Part shown: piece after piece, positions 51,872 to 60,287 of the stretch
How the letters are laid out: every line of letters starts with the position of its first letter
Numbering within the stretch: the stretch's first letter is position 1
Assembly (NCBI GenBank): GCA_033809515.1
Contig: JAPXLN010000005.1
Span: 33,990-97,989, forward strand
Origin: JAPXLN01 sp033809515
GTDB taxonomy: Bacteria > Bacillota > Sulfobacillia > Fermentithermobacillales > Fermentithermobacillaceae
Direction of reading: 5' to 3'
Length of the DNA stretch: 64,000 bases
The notes under the pieces: generated by a model
What the model was told of the DNA's origin: nothing
What the model saw: the letters and a program-made list of their open reading frames with translations, nothing else
The model's database searches: none
Translations under genes and position numbers: made by a program

Positions 51872-53557
51872 TCATTCCAGAATCGCAGTTGCCTCACAGA
51901 CCCCGGCTCTCTTTCCCCTTACGACTATGTTAACCTTAGCTCCGCGCTTTCCTGCGATTATCCATCGAACACAAGACTGCCGTGTTCCAGATGATCCGGG
52001 AGACCTCATTCCCATAATCCGGCCAAACCCCGCTCGACCCTCCAGGTGATCAATGTCTGTTTTCGATGGCCCAACCACCTCAATGCCCTCACCAAGAATC
52101 TCGGCCTGAAGAGGCTCTACCATCTTGTTTTCCCTAGCCAGATAGCTTCCGAAGGTCGGAAGATAGCCTGTGTTTCTGACAGTCGCGCTTACTTCGTAGA
52201 CACCTTCACCTAACACTCGTTGTGTTACATCTCCCACTTCCATCCTGGGCAGTGTACATGCGGCCCGCAAAGCAAAGGCGGCGTTCTTGTGACATTCCCC
52301 TTGGAGGAACATTAAGGGAGCATTCTGCAATACGAACTTAGGATACCAGCCCCCGATCTCCACCTCTCCCATCTGCGGGTGCTTAAAGGGCCGCCATTTC
52401 TCAAACCCCTTACCTCCAAGCTCCCGGTCGTTCCAGGCCAAAAAGCGCACGGCCTCCTCCTCTTCTTCTTCAAAGCTCCTCTGGCGGCGACCTGTCCCCT
52501 GGGAAATCCCGGCCCTCTGAGACAGGTTCCAGGTTTCCACTGTATAGGCAAGGATGCCGCGGTGCTCATAAAGCCAATCGTCAAAGGCCCCCCTGCTATA
52601 GTTATCTCCGCCTCCTGAGAATTCCTCAAAGCACGGAATGCACGGATACCCCGTTTCCTCGGTGCCCATTTCACCTATGGCAATGAGGGCCTGGATATCT
52701 CTGGAAGGGCTCTTGGATGCCGGGTGACTTCCGGGAACCCGCAGGATAACTCCACCGGTTGTGTGGTATGTAAACGCAAGGCTTATGTTAGGATGGCTTA
52801 CTACGAACTCAGCGCAAGCTCTGGTTTCCGGTTCTGACAGGGGAAAAGGCCCAGCACCGAATTGCTTTGAGTCAAGAGCCCAAGCGTAGGGGAAGTTTCG
52901 GTTCAGGTCAAGGCCCCACTTAGGGGGAGCAGACTTGATTTCGCCTCCTCTGTGTTCTCGGAGGAAACCCTCGGTATATACTCTATAGAACACTCCCTCT
53001 TCCTCATCAGGCGCCCTCCTTACCATAAGGCGGGGATCCTTCAAGGATGTTTTCCACTCACCTGTATAGTCCTTGACTCTCATCATCAGGATATTCCCGT
53101 CGCCGTCAACGTCTGCCGGGTGTAGACCCTCTTTCTCTTCAGGATTGGGAAACGGGTAAGGACGTGGGACAGATCGAAGGGTCCAGGGCGTAGTAAGATA
53201 TGTTTCTGCGCCGTCAGGCGATACCCTTGGCAAGACGTAGAAGGTGCATCGTCTAATCAGACCCGTTAGCCTGCTGTCTTCTCCATAACCTTCCAGAAGC
53301 TGCTTGATTATGTACAGAGCAATCATAGAACCTGTGACTTCACCGGCATGATGATTCCCGTCGATGTAGAACCCGGGTTTCGTAAGATGATGACCTGTAT
53401 CTTTGTCGGTGATGATCATGGCCCACAAATCGCGGCCTTCCGGACTCTTTCCGCAAGATTGCAGTTCCGCAATGCCGGAATAAGCTGCTGCCATTTCCTT
53501 GAGGAAACCGGTAAGCTCGTCAAACCTATAGTAATGATCAAACTTGAAATTTCCCAA
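51872..53557 (-). CDS. M14 family zinc carboxypeptidase
   Basis: 561 residues, TTG at 53557. Carboxypeptidase core: YIDGNHHAGEVTGS (zinc H70-x2-E73), LPRVSPDGAETY, GLDLNRNFPYAW, FTYHTTGG (zinc His, about 265) and ILAYTVETWN (catalytic Glu 341). A later insert carries DVDGDGN, a possible calcium loop. The last 100 residues are a beta-sandwich (VGDVTQRVLGEGVYEVSATVRNTGYLPTFG) common in large M14 proteins. No signal peptide, so a cytoplasmic role in peptide trimming is likely. Confidence 0.92.
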   Translation of the reverse strand: MGNFKFDHYYRFDELTGFLKEMAAAYSGIAELQSCGKSPEGRDLWAMIITDKDTGHHLTKPGFYIDGNHHAGEVTGSMIALYIIKQLLEGYGEDSRLTGLIRRCTFYVLPRVSPDGAETYLTTPWTLRSVPRPYPFPNPEEKEGLHPADVDGDGNILMMRVKDYTGEWKTSLKDPRLMVRRAPDEEEGVFYRVYTEGFLREHRGGEIKSAPPKWGLDLNRNFPYAWALDSKQFGAGPFPLSEPETRACAEFVVSHPNISLAFTYHTTGGVILRVPGSHPASKSPSRDIQALIAIGEMGTEETGYPCIPCFEEFSGGGDNYSRGAFDDWLYEHRGILAYTVETWNLSQRAGISQGTGRRQRSFEEEEEEAVRFLAWNDRELGGKGFEKWRPFKHPQMGEVEIGGWYPKFVLQNAPLMFLQGECHKNAAFALRAACTLPRMEVGDVTQRVLGEGVYEVSATVRNTGYLPTFGSYLARENKMVEPLQAEILGEGIEVVGPSKTDIDHLEGRAGFGRIMGMRSPGSSGTRQSCVRWIIAGKRGAKVNIVVRGKRAGVCEATAILE

Positions 53558-53684
53558 CGCCTGTCACATCCTTTCACAGCTCGATAGACCGTCTGAACGT
53601 TAAACTTCGCTTCGCCACTCGTAATATCCTTGTTACGCACATGACCCTACCTGAGAAGATCGCAGCAATTCGGCAGTTGAGGAA

Positions 53685-54596
53685 CTACAGATTTGCGGCA
53701 GAGAAGTGATTTCTGGCGTAATAGTAGAGATGCTCCTGGGCGTATCCCGCAAAGGGTCCAAACCTCCTGACACCCTCGTCCCCGGCCTCCTTCAGGTCAC
53801 AAGAACCGTCCAGATAGAACCGGGACATGACTCGCCCGATCCAAACGTCCACAGGAAAAACTTCAAGCCGGTGATATGCAAACAAGAGCACACAAGCGGA
53901 TACTTTGGGGCCAACGCCCTTTACCTTCATCAGCGCGTCCCGGGCGTCCTCCAGGGGCATGCCGGCCACAGCCCCAAGGTCTAGGTCACCCCATACAACC
54001 CTGGCAGCGGCATCCAAGAGGTATTTGTCTCTGAACCCGCATCCGCATTCCCTCAAAACGTCAGTGCCGGCCTCAAGAACAGCTTCGGCCGTAGGGAACC
54101 GGAATTCGCCGAGTCCTGCCTGCCGGCCTAAGGCCTGGGCCAGGTTAGCCACATTGCCCTTGATGGCAGGGATGTTCTTACGCACTGAAAGGATGTACGA
54201 AGCAAGACACTCCCAGGGGTCTTGTCTTAGAATGCGCAGCCCCCTTCCGAATTCCACTGCCGTGGCCATGATGTCACCTTTCATGGCCAGGCTTCTTTCA
54301 ATAGTCTCAACATCGTCAAAGCAGGAAAAATAGTCCAAGATTTTCTTTCTGACAACAGAACCGTCAATGCCGTGCGCAAAGGCGACTTGGATAGTAGAGG
54401 TCCTAGGGTCTTTTTGACCCAGAAAAACTGCAGTAGAATCTATTACTCCTTTGTATGAAACCTGCATATCAGGTCTTCCGGGGAACGCTGATTCATTCCA
54501 GCGAAAAGCTTGTCCGCATCCCAAGCTGGCCTCCAGGTCTACATACGCCGGAAACTCGACTTCCAGCAAATTCACGCTGTTGTGAGCCATGACCAT
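53685..54596 (-). CDS. 8-oxoguanine DNA glycosylase (OGG/HhH-GPD family)
   Basis: 303 residues. N-terminal OGG_N domain (FPAYVDLEASLGCGQAFRW), then the HhH-GPD lyase domain: CLASYILSVRKNIPAIKGNV, the helix-hairpin-helix MKVKGVGPKVSACVLLFAYHRLEVFPVDVWIGRVM with catalytic Lys (in GPK) and Asp (in PVD). Bifunctional glycosylase/AP lyase removing oxidised guanine. Start MVM or MAH, uncertain by two codons. Confidence 0.9.
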   Translation of the reverse strand: MVMAHNSVNLLEVEFPAYVDLEASLGCGQAFRWNESAFPGRPDMQVSYKGVIDSTAVFLGQKDPRTSTIQVAFAHGIDGSVVRKKILDYFSCFDDVETIERSLAMKGDIMATAVEFGRGLRILRQDPWECLASYILSVRKNIPAIKGNVANLAQALGRQAGLGEFRFPTAEAVLEAGTDVLRECGCGFRDKYLLDAAARVVWGDLDLGAVAGMPLEDARDALMKVKGVGPKVSACVLLFAYHRLEVFPVDVWIGRVMSRFYLDGSCDLKEAGDEGVRRFGPFAGYAQEHLYYYARNHFSAANL

Positions 54597-54634
54597 ATAC
54601 CCGATTCCCTGAGTTTCAAAGCGCCGGCCCCATT

Positions 54635-55360
54635 TTACAAGGGCAGTAAGGTCTCGATCCCCGCAGGCACGTCCAGCAGACTTCCGCGAAGGTCCGGATC
54701 TTCTCCCCCTCCACGGTCGATGAGGAAATCCTCAACTAGAAAAGTCTTCATCCCGAGCCTTCCGGCAATCATGTCTTCCTGCCTATCGTTACCTACCATT
54801 ACACACATTGCAGGATCAAGACTGAGAACGTCAACTATCTCCCGGTAGTAGTGAAGGCTGGGTTTGCAGAAATGCATGTTATCCAAAGTAGTAATGAGCT
54901 GCCATGGAAACCGGTCTACACCGCACCACCTCATGCGCTCGCGGATAGCTATCTCGGGGAAAAGCGGGTTAGTAGCCAAAACCAACTGCCATCCCCGCTC
55001 CAAACACTTCCTAACTACGTTGCCACCCTCACCGGGACTTGCCCATCGCCTGAGGTTGGGAAACCCCTCCTCATAGAACTGTTGAAAGAGAGGCCAAGCC
55101 CTTTCCCATTGGTACCCGGTTTCCTTCTCAAACGCAAAAGCAAAAGCTTGCTGATTTGTGAGATCCGGATCCACATTGGTTATCATGAACTCTGTCGATG
55201 ACATGATAGCTCGAACCAGCTGCCCTGCCTCTATGGTTATGATACCTGTGAGGTAATCTGATACAGCTTGCATATAGTGTGCGAGAAAACTATCAATGTC
55301 CACCGAGAGCAGAGTTCCGTCAAGGTCAAACAACACTGTCCTTTTTGATGCCACCGGCAC
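54635..55360 (-). CDS. HAD-superfamily hydrolase
   Basis: 241 residues, GTG at 55360. HAD motifs: VLFDLDGTLLSVD (nucleophile Asp), LVLATNPLF (motif II Thr), CKPSLHYY (motif III Lys) and VMVGNDRQEDMIA (motif IV acids). Alpha-helical cap near residues 20-110. Phosphatase of unknown substrate, resembling YjjG-like members. It begins just after a strong inverted repeat and 94 bases from the amidohydrolase stop. Confidence 0.88.
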   Translation of the reverse strand: MPVASKRTVLFDLDGTLLSVDIDSFLAHYMQAVSDYLTGIITIEAGQLVRAIMSSTEFMITNVDPDLTNQQAFAFAFEKETGYQWERAWPLFQQFYEEGFPNLRRWASPGEGGNVVRKCLERGWQLVLATNPLFPEIAIRERMRWCGVDRFPWQLITTLDNMHFCKPSLHYYREIVDVLSLDPAMCVMVGNDRQEDMIAGRLGMKTFLVEDFLIDRGGGEDPDLRGSLLDVPAGIETLLPL

Positions 55361-55393
55361 CCCTACCAGGCCTCCTGGAAGATATCTTTAATG

Positions 55394-55442
55394 GAGGACG
55401 AGGGAGACCTCCTGTTCTCTTCGGCGAGGTCTCTCCCGTCCA
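55394..55442. repeat. Strong inverted repeat between two minus-strand genes
   Basis: ATGGAGGACGAGGGAGACCTC (left arm) and GAGGTCTCTCCCGTCCAT (right arm) form a long, slightly imperfect hairpin around CTGTTCTCTTCGGC. It lies between the amidohydrolase stop (55455) and the HAD start (55360). No T tract follows on either strand, so it may be an RNA-structured element, processing site or leaderless terminator. Confidence 0.65.
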
Positions 55443-55454
55443 TTGGTCCCGGGC

Positions 55455-56645
55455 TTAGTGATTGCAGCGCCCCGCAGGATCCTTTCTTTCGTAAACCATT
55501 TCACCGTCAATGAACACTTTCTCGGCCACTGTCATGGTGCAGAACGGTTCTCCGCTCCAAATCACGATGTCTGCATCTTTTCCTGGCTCAATGCTTCCGA
55601 CCCTGTCTGCGATACCCAATATCTCTGCAGGGTTGATAGTGATAGCCCGCATACCTTCTTCAGGACATAGTCCTTCTCTGACTGCAAGCCCCGCATGCAA
55701 AGCCAGCCATCTGGTATTAGAAGCCGTGTCGCACTGAATAGCGATCTTGACTCCTGCCTTCGCCAGGATCCCCGGGTTTTTCAGGGTTACGTTCAGGAGC
55801 TCCATCTTGCTGCGACTCATGAGCAGAGGGCCTACTGTACAGGGTATTCCCTTTGCAGCGATAACATCGGCAATCATGTGGCCTTCAGTGGCATGCTCTA
55901 TGACGAAATCGACGTTGAACTCCTCAAGAACCCTTATGGCAGTAAGAATGTCGTCAGCTCTGTGAGCGTGGATTCGGGCTTTCATCTCTCGTTTGAGGAC
56001 CTTGCTCAGGGCTTCCATCCTCAGATCTCTGTCTGGAGGGGTTGCGTTTTCGCCCTTCTCCGCTTTTTCTCTGGCCCTTTCGCATTTATCCATGTAGTTT
56101 CCGGCCTTTACCAGGGCCTCACGCAACACGGCAGCGTTTGCCATTCTTGTCCTGGGGCCTCTTGACTGGTAAACCCTCTTTGGGTTCTCACCAAGGGCCA
56201 TTTTCATCCCCTCGGTACCCGGTATGACCATCTCTTGGGCGGTCCTGCCCCGTAGCTTCATTGCAAAGCCGGTTCCTCCGATGATGTTAGCGCTGCCGGG
56301 CCCGGTGTATACCGTAGTAACTCCACCGGCGACTACATCTGGTATTGCAGGGTCCTGGGGGTTAAGGGAATCCATGCCTCGCAGCTGCGGGGTAACAGGA
56401 TCCGAGGTCTCATTGCCATCGGCATTGGCCTGTACAGAAGGCTCACCAAAAACAGCAAGATGGCTGTGGGCATCAATGAGTCCAGGAGTAACCGTCTTCC
56501 CTATGGCATCTACCACGCAAGCTCCTTCCGGCACGGAAAGGTCCTTTCCACATGCCTTGATCTTGCCATTCTCAATAAGAATGACCCCTTGCGCGATAAC
56601 GCCTTGAGTAATGGTGTTGATCTTAGCATTTACGATAGCCAGCAT
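55455..56645 (-). CDS. Amidohydrolase family protein (imidazolonepropionase-like)
   Basis: 396 residues from ATG at 56645 (AAAGGAG upstream). Metal-dependent hydrolase: composite domain ILIENGKIKACGKDL, TPGLIDAHSHLAVFG (HxH), a VVAGGVTTVYTGPGSANIIGG segment, KARIHAHRADDILTAIRVLEEF (His), FVIEHATEGHM (His) and AIQCDTASNTRW in place of the usual SD.A. The C-terminus GIADRVGSIEPGKDADIVIW is typical. Likely N-acyl amino acid or cyclic amide hydrolase; substrate unknown. Confidence 0.88.
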   Translation of the reverse strand: MLAIVNAKINTITQGVIAQGVILIENGKIKACGKDLSVPEGACVVDAIGKTVTPGLIDAHSHLAVFGEPSVQANADGNETSDPVTPQLRGMDSLNPQDPAIPDVVAGGVTTVYTGPGSANIIGGTGFAMKLRGRTAQEMVIPGTEGMKMALGENPKRVYQSRGPRTRMANAAVLREALVKAGNYMDKCERAREKAEKGENATPPDRDLRMEALSKVLKREMKARIHAHRADDILTAIRVLEEFNVDFVIEHATEGHMIADVIAAKGIPCTVGPLLMSRSKMELLNVTLKNPGILAKAGVKIAIQCDTASNTRWLALHAGLAVREGLCPEEGMRAITINPAEILGIADRVGSIEPGKDADIVIWSGEPFCTMTVAEKVFIDGEMVYERKDPAGRCNH

Positions 56646-56784
56646 GTTACGCACTCCTTTCATTTCTTGAATGACACCATATCCACTTTTAGATTTCTAT
56701 TCTGTACACGAAACATCCTGCCGTGCCTTCTCAAAATGCATGCAGCATCCGGGCAATCGCAGGTTCGCGAGTGCATGGTGAGCT

Positions 56785-57780
56785 CTACGTTGCTGAGTCG
56801 AAGCTGTCCTCCTGGGGTTCCACATGGACAACTATGTCTCCATGAACCCGGGAGGAAATAGATCGCTCCACCTCTGTGGCAATATCGTGCGAAGCTGAAA
56901 GAGACAGACCGTCTTCTACAGTGATGTGAAGAGAAACAGACTTCCGGCCACCATAATCATGAACAAGGACACGGTGAAGTCCCTTGACACCTTTACAACC
57001 CATAGCCACTTGATTAATCTCCTGCAGCAAAGCCGGGGAGGCTTGCTCACCGATTAACGATGAGCCAGCGCTCAGACCAAGATCGATCCCTGTGTACAAA
57101 ATGAGAACTGAGACCATCAAACCGAGAACCGCATCGACCCAGAAGTGGCCGTAGCCGGATGCGATAATAGCTGCGGAGACCAGAGCGGAAGCTATCGCGT
57201 CAGTCCGGTGGTGCCACGCATCCCCTATCAAGGCTTGAGCATCCGCTTTCTTGCCGAGGAATATGGCAAACCCTGTCATCCACTCCTTGACGACAGCCCC
57301 CGCCAGCATGATAAGAGCTACCGCAAAGCTACCCTTTACTTCTGCAGCATTACGAAGCCTTCCGTAGGAGGACAGACCGAACTGTACGCCTACTACGCCA
57401 AGCAGGATAGCTATCATCAAAGTGCTCAAAAACTCAACTCGACCGTGGCCAAAAGGATGCTTCTCATCAGGAGGGGCCTTGGCCAGCTGAAAACCTACCA
57501 GGACGACAACCGATGTCAAGACGTCAGCTGCAGTGTGGGCTGCGTCAGCCAGTAGCGAGATGCTGTTCAAGACCAATCCCATGATAACCTTTATTGCAGC
57601 TAATATGAGATTGCCTGCAATGCTTACAGTGGCCTCGAGAAAAGCATACTGCGTGCGGATCCGGGGATCAGACACTTCCCGGTCAGGCTTAGTCTGGTCC
57701 GTAAAACGCAGGATCAACCACCGTGTGAGGGAGACCCTGTGCCCTGTGGCGATGCCTTGCGATTTGTTCTGTAAGTCCAT
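56785..57780 (-). CDS. Cation diffusion facilitator (CDF) metal transporter
   Basis: 331 residues; ATG at 57780 after GGGAGGG. Six membrane segments; metal-site motifs SLLADAAHTAADV and GDAWHHRTDAIAS (the second is HxxxD, the first has the H..AD variant), the His-rich loop DEKHPFGHGRVEF, and a C-terminal cytoplasmic domain (GLHRVLVHDYGGRKSVSLHITV). Exports Zn2+, Fe2+, Co2+ or Mn2+ in exchange for protons. Metal specificity cannot be read with confidence. Divergent from niaR. Confidence 0.92.
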   Translation of the reverse strand: MDLQNKSQGIATGHRVSLTRWLILRFTDQTKPDREVSDPRIRTQYAFLEATVSIAGNLILAAIKVIMGLVLNSISLLADAAHTAADVLTSVVVLVGFQLAKAPPDEKHPFGHGRVEFLSTLMIAILLGVVGVQFGLSSYGRLRNAAEVKGSFAVALIMLAGAVVKEWMTGFAIFLGKKADAQALIGDAWHHRTDAIASALVSAAIIASGYGHFWVDAVLGLMVSVLILYTGIDLGLSAGSSLIGEQASPALLQEINQVAMGCKGVKGLHRVLVHDYGGRKSVSLHITVEDGLSLSASHDIATEVERSISSRVHGDIVVHVEPQEDSFDSAT

Positions 57781-57934
57781 GAGAACACCCTCCCACAGGG
57801 ATTTTACCATACCATATGCTATCCACAGAGCTTCCGGTAACAGGGAAAAATGATACCGGCAACGAATGCTCTGACAAGTAAACTAATGTGATTTTGAGAC
57901 CGAGGAAATCGAAAGCGAAATGGAGAGCAAGAAT

Positions 57935-58456
57935 ATGGATACCGCTGAACGACGTAAGAGACTTGTCGAGATGCTTGCAGAGAACCCCGACGTTCCTATA
58001 AGCGGCTCACAGTTAGCTAGCTCCCTCGGCGTCTCCCGACAAGTGATCGTTCAGGATGTGGCAGTGCTCAGGGCGAAGGGCGAGGGAATAATAGCTACTC
58101 CGCGAGGTTATACACTGCTGCCAGGCGGGAAACCTCTCGGAGTAACCAGATTGCTGGCCGTGAAACATACGCGTGAGGATACGCGCCAGGAGCTGTACGC
58201 CTCAGTAGACCTCGGAGTTGAGGTTGTAGACGTCATTGTAGACCACCCTGTATACGGGCAACTCACAGGGCAGCTTTCCCTCCATACCAGAGCAGATGTT
58301 GATATGTTTCTCAAAACCATAGACCAAACAGGGGCAGGGCTTCTGTCTTCACTGACCGACGGCGTCCACCTTCACACGGTCAGAGCAAGCAACCTCAAGC
58401 AAATTGCCGCCCTGGAAGAAACACTCAGAAACAGGGGATTCCTGCTTGCCGAGTGA
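57935..58456 (+). CDS. niaR: NiaR-type transcriptional repressor (HTH plus 3H domain)
   Basis: 173 residues from ATG at 57935 (GGAG ten bases upstream); an ATG five codons earlier at 57920 is the alternative. N-terminal winged HTH: RRKRLVEMLAENPDVPISGSQLASSLGVSRQVIVQDVAVLRAKG, IIATPRGYTLL. C-terminal 3H domain has its His residues in VDHPVYGQL, LSLHTRADVDMFL and TDGVHLHTV, which bind nickel/nicotinate. NiaR represses NAD synthesis and niacin uptake genes when nicotinate is available. A NiaX-like transporter is nearby with a candidate operator at 59282-59310. Confidence 0.92.
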   Translation: MDTAERRKRLVEMLAENPDVPISGSQLASSLGVSRQVIVQDVAVLRAKGEGIIATPRGYTLLPGGKPLGVTRLLAVKHTREDTRQELYASVDLGVEVVDVIVDHPVYGQLTGQLSLHTRADVDMFLKTIDQTGAGLLSSLTDGVHLHTVRASNLKQIAALEETLRNRGFLLAE

Positions 58457-58528
58457 ATATCTCAGCTTTTGCCCAGCAAACCACCAGTGATCTTACGGCG
58501 TTCTGATGCTAAGATCCCTGCTATAGAT

Positions 58529-58668
58529 TAGGCCGAGTCCTCTTAAGGGGGTACGGAGGAACCATTACCGGGTGAATCTGCCTAACCGGCATAGATACTC
58601 GTTGTGCGCCGGGGATGCAGTAGGGCTGACTCCTTTCACCGAACCCACAAGCTAACTCCGGAGGCCTA
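58529..58668 (+). promoter_or_regulatory. c-di-AMP riboswitch (ydaO/yuaA type) upstream of a SleB-type hydrolase
   Basis: Conserved blocks in order: GGCCGAGTCC, GGGGGTACGGAGGAACCATTACCG, GGTGAATCTGCC, then GTAGGGCTGACTCCTTTCACCGAACCC and AGCTAACTCCGGAGGCC. The 5' TAGGCC (58529-58534) pairs with the 3' GGCCTA (58663-58668) as P1. The ribosome binding site AAGGAGAG follows directly. The architecture is that of ydaO riboswitches, which turn off cell wall hydrolase and osmolyte genes when c-di-AMP is high. Confidence 0.93.
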
Positions 58669-58683
58669 GAAAGGAGAGATTGC

Positions 58684-59175
58684 ATGCTATTTTATGAACG
58701 GTTTCAAGAGAACCTGAAGGCAAGTGCTGTCCGAGCTCTGGCTGCAGTCCTGTGCATGGGGCTGGTTCTGGGAATAACACCGGGACTTGCCTATGCGTTT
58801 AGTCCAAAGGATCCGTCGTACAACAGCAGCGAGCTCTCGCTTCTGGCAAGAGTAGTGTACGCGGAGGCGGCAGGAGAGCCCTATGTTGGGAAAGTAGCCG
58901 TTGCTGCGGTCATTCTCAACAGAGTCAGAAGTCCGCTCTTTCCCGACACCGTTGCAGGGGTGGTCTATGAAGCCTGGCAGTTTTCCTGCGTAGGGAACTC
59001 GATGTTCAACTCAACACCGTCATGGGATTCAGTTCGTGCCGCCCAGGACGCGCTGGCAGGATGGGACCCTACAGGAGGGGCGCTGTTTTACTTCAACCAT
59101 CACCTTGTGAGTAACTCCTGGCTGTGGTCCAAGCCCTTTGCAGCAGTGATTGGCAACCACCGGTTCACGTACTAG
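58684..59175 (+). CDS. Cell wall hydrolase, SleB/CwlJ type
   Basis: 163 residues; ATG at 58684 after AAAGGAGAG. Signal peptide (residues about 18-39, VLCMGLVLGITPGLAYA). Hydrolase_2 catalytic domain: ELSLLARVVYAEAAGEPYVGKVAVAAVILNR with the catalytic Glu, SPLFPDTVAGVVYEAWQFSCV, ALFYFNHHLVSNSWLW and a terminal IGNHRFTY. Lytic transglycosylase or amidase acting on peptidoglycan, in germination or growth. Controlled by the upstream c-di-AMP riboswitch. Followed by a strong hairpin at 59198-59238. Confidence 0.93.
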   Translation: MLFYERFQENLKASAVRALAAVLCMGLVLGITPGLAYAFSPKDPSYNSSELSLLARVVYAEAAGEPYVGKVAVAAVILNRVRSPLFPDTVAGVVYEAWQFSCVGNSMFNSTPSWDSVRAAQDALAGWDPTGGALFYFNHHLVSNSWLWSKPFAAVIGNHRFTY

Positions 59176-59197
59176 GCTAAGCCGGTAACGGCGAGCA

Positions 59198-59238
59198 CCG
59201 GGGAGGCCCGGGGGCAACATGCCCGGGCCTCCCCGGTT
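59198..59238 (+). terminator. GC-rich hairpin after the wall hydrolase gene
   Basis: CCGGGGAGGCCCGGG and CCCGGGCCTCCCCGG form a perfect 15-bp stem around GGCAACATG, 22 bases after the stop. No T tract, so terminator function is likely but unproven. Confidence 0.6.
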
Positions 59239-59281
59239 GCATCATGTATCCAAATACCTCTGTCCAAATGTCTCCAAAAGG

Positions 59282-59310
59282 TTGTTTACAGGTGACAAGA
59301 CACGTGATAG
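59282..59310 (+). promoter_or_regulatory. Promoter with candidate NiaR operator upstream of niaX
   Basis: TTGTTT (59282-59287) and TGATAG (59305-59310) are spaced 17 bases apart like -35 and -10 boxes. The same stretch is an imperfect palindrome, TTACAGGTGACA / AGACACGTGATA, so a repressor bound there would cover the promoter. NiaR, encoded about 1 kb upstream, is the obvious candidate; the exact NiaR consensus is not checked here. Confidence 0.6.
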
Positions 59311-59346
59311 ACTCTCCCTGATAAAGATACCAAAGGGGCGAACCCA

Positions 59347-59868
59347 ATGAGAACCGCAGACATTCAGAAACTCACAGTTGGATCCCTTCTCCTGGCACTA
59401 TCCATCTTGATTCCGCTATACCTGGGCGGCTCCCTCAGCGTCGTTATCGGCCCGTTTACTGCTACTCTAGCGTCTCACGTACCTACATTTCTAGCTATGT
59501 TCCTGGGTCCCGTTACGGCCGGAATCGTCGGCATCGGTTCTGCCATGGGGTTCTTCACAAGGCTAGGCGTCTTTGTAGGTCTCAGGGCAGCCATGCACGT
59601 ACCTGTCGGTATAATCGGCGCCCTTATGCTCCGCAAAAAGACTTCCCTTCCTGTGACCCTCCTTGCGCTCGCGCCCTTGCACGCCGGGCTTGAGACTGTG
59701 GTTGCTCTGTTGTACGGCTGGGACCTCAGACAAGCTGCGCTCTTGGTCGGCGCAGGTACCCTGTTGCACCACACCATGGACTCGGTTATCACCGTAGTCG
59801 CCTGGCAAGCAGTACTGACCAGAATACCGGTGATCAGGAAAACCCTTACGCAAATCTGGAGTGCATAG
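59347..59868 (+). CDS. niaX: NiaX-like ECF transporter S component (niacin)
   Basis: 173 residues; ATG at 59347 after AAGGGGCG. Five or six membrane segments: KLTVGSLLLALSILIPLYLGG, PFTATLASHVPTFLAMFLGPVTAGIVGIGSAMGFF, LRAAMHVPVGIIGALM and HHTMDSVITVVAW. The 'GPF..TL.SH.P..LA.F..P' and 'GFF..LG..V.LRA..H' layout fits the NiaX group of ECF S components. Captures niacin with the shared EcfAAT module. Its closeness to niaR and a matching palindrome upstream support the substrate. Confidence 0.78.
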   Translation: MRTADIQKLTVGSLLLALSILIPLYLGGSLSVVIGPFTATLASHVPTFLAMFLGPVTAGIVGIGSAMGFFTRLGVFVGLRAAMHVPVGIIGALMLRKKTSLPVTLLALAPLHAGLETVVALLYGWDLRQAALLVGAGTLLHHTMDSVITVVAWQAVLTRIPVIRKTLTQIWSA

Positions 59869-59896
59869 CGACTGGCCGCTGAAGGACTACCTAAGA

Positions 59897-60115
59897 CTAC
59901 CCTTGTTTCTCAGCCTGTTCCTTTGCCTTGTATTCGGCGCTCCTGTGATCGGTTATGTAGAACCCCGACCCCTTGAATATGATGCCAACATTGTGGCCTA
60001 TCAGCTTCTTGACAGGCTGGCCGCATGTGGGGCAGACCTTAAGCGGCTCGTCGGTTATTTTTTGCACTGTTTCAAATGTACCGCACTTGCTGCATTTGTA
60101 CTCGTAGATAGGCAT
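59897..60115 (-). CDS. FmdB-type zinc-ribbon protein
   Basis: 72 residues from ATG at 60115 (GAGGAGG upstream). MPIYEYKCSKCGTFETVQ and VCPTCGQPVKKLI are the two CxxC knuckles of the FmdB/CxxC_CxxC_SSSS family, and FKGSGFYITDHR the conserved end. Putative regulatory or redox protein; function unproven. It has its own consensus-like promoter (60153-60179). Confidence 0.88.
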   Translation of the reverse strand: MPIYEYKCSKCGTFETVQKITDEPLKVCPTCGQPVKKLIGHNVGIIFKGSGFYITDHRSAEYKAKEQAEKQG

Positions 60116-60152
60116 TGAATATCCTCCTCGCAACCTGTACTGCAAACAGCTC

Positions 60153-60179
60153 TATTTATCAGCATACGATACTTGTCAA
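60153..60179 (-). promoter_or_regulatory. Sigma-A-type promoter for the FmdB-type gene
   Basis: Read on the minus strand: TTGACA at 60179-60174 and TAAATA at 60158-60153, with 15 bases between (slightly short). The ATG lies about 40 bases downstream. Confidence 0.65.
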
Positions 60180-60226
60180 GAGGGTGCAAAGGGAAACCAT
60201 GACTATATCTCTCTACACCAAAGAGC

Positions 60227-60255
60227 GTGACTCCGGAGGTTTCCTCCGGAGTCAC
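60227..60255 (-). terminator. Terminator after the hydrogenase operon
   Basis: GTGACTCCGGAGG and CCTCCGGAGTCAC form a perfect 13-bp stem with a three-base loop, 32 bases past the hydrogenase stop at 60288. The following bases on the minus strand (GCTCTTTGG) are only weakly T-rich. Confidence 0.75.
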
Positions 60256-60287
60256 TTAGTAAACCTGCGTTAGACGAAAACGGTGCC

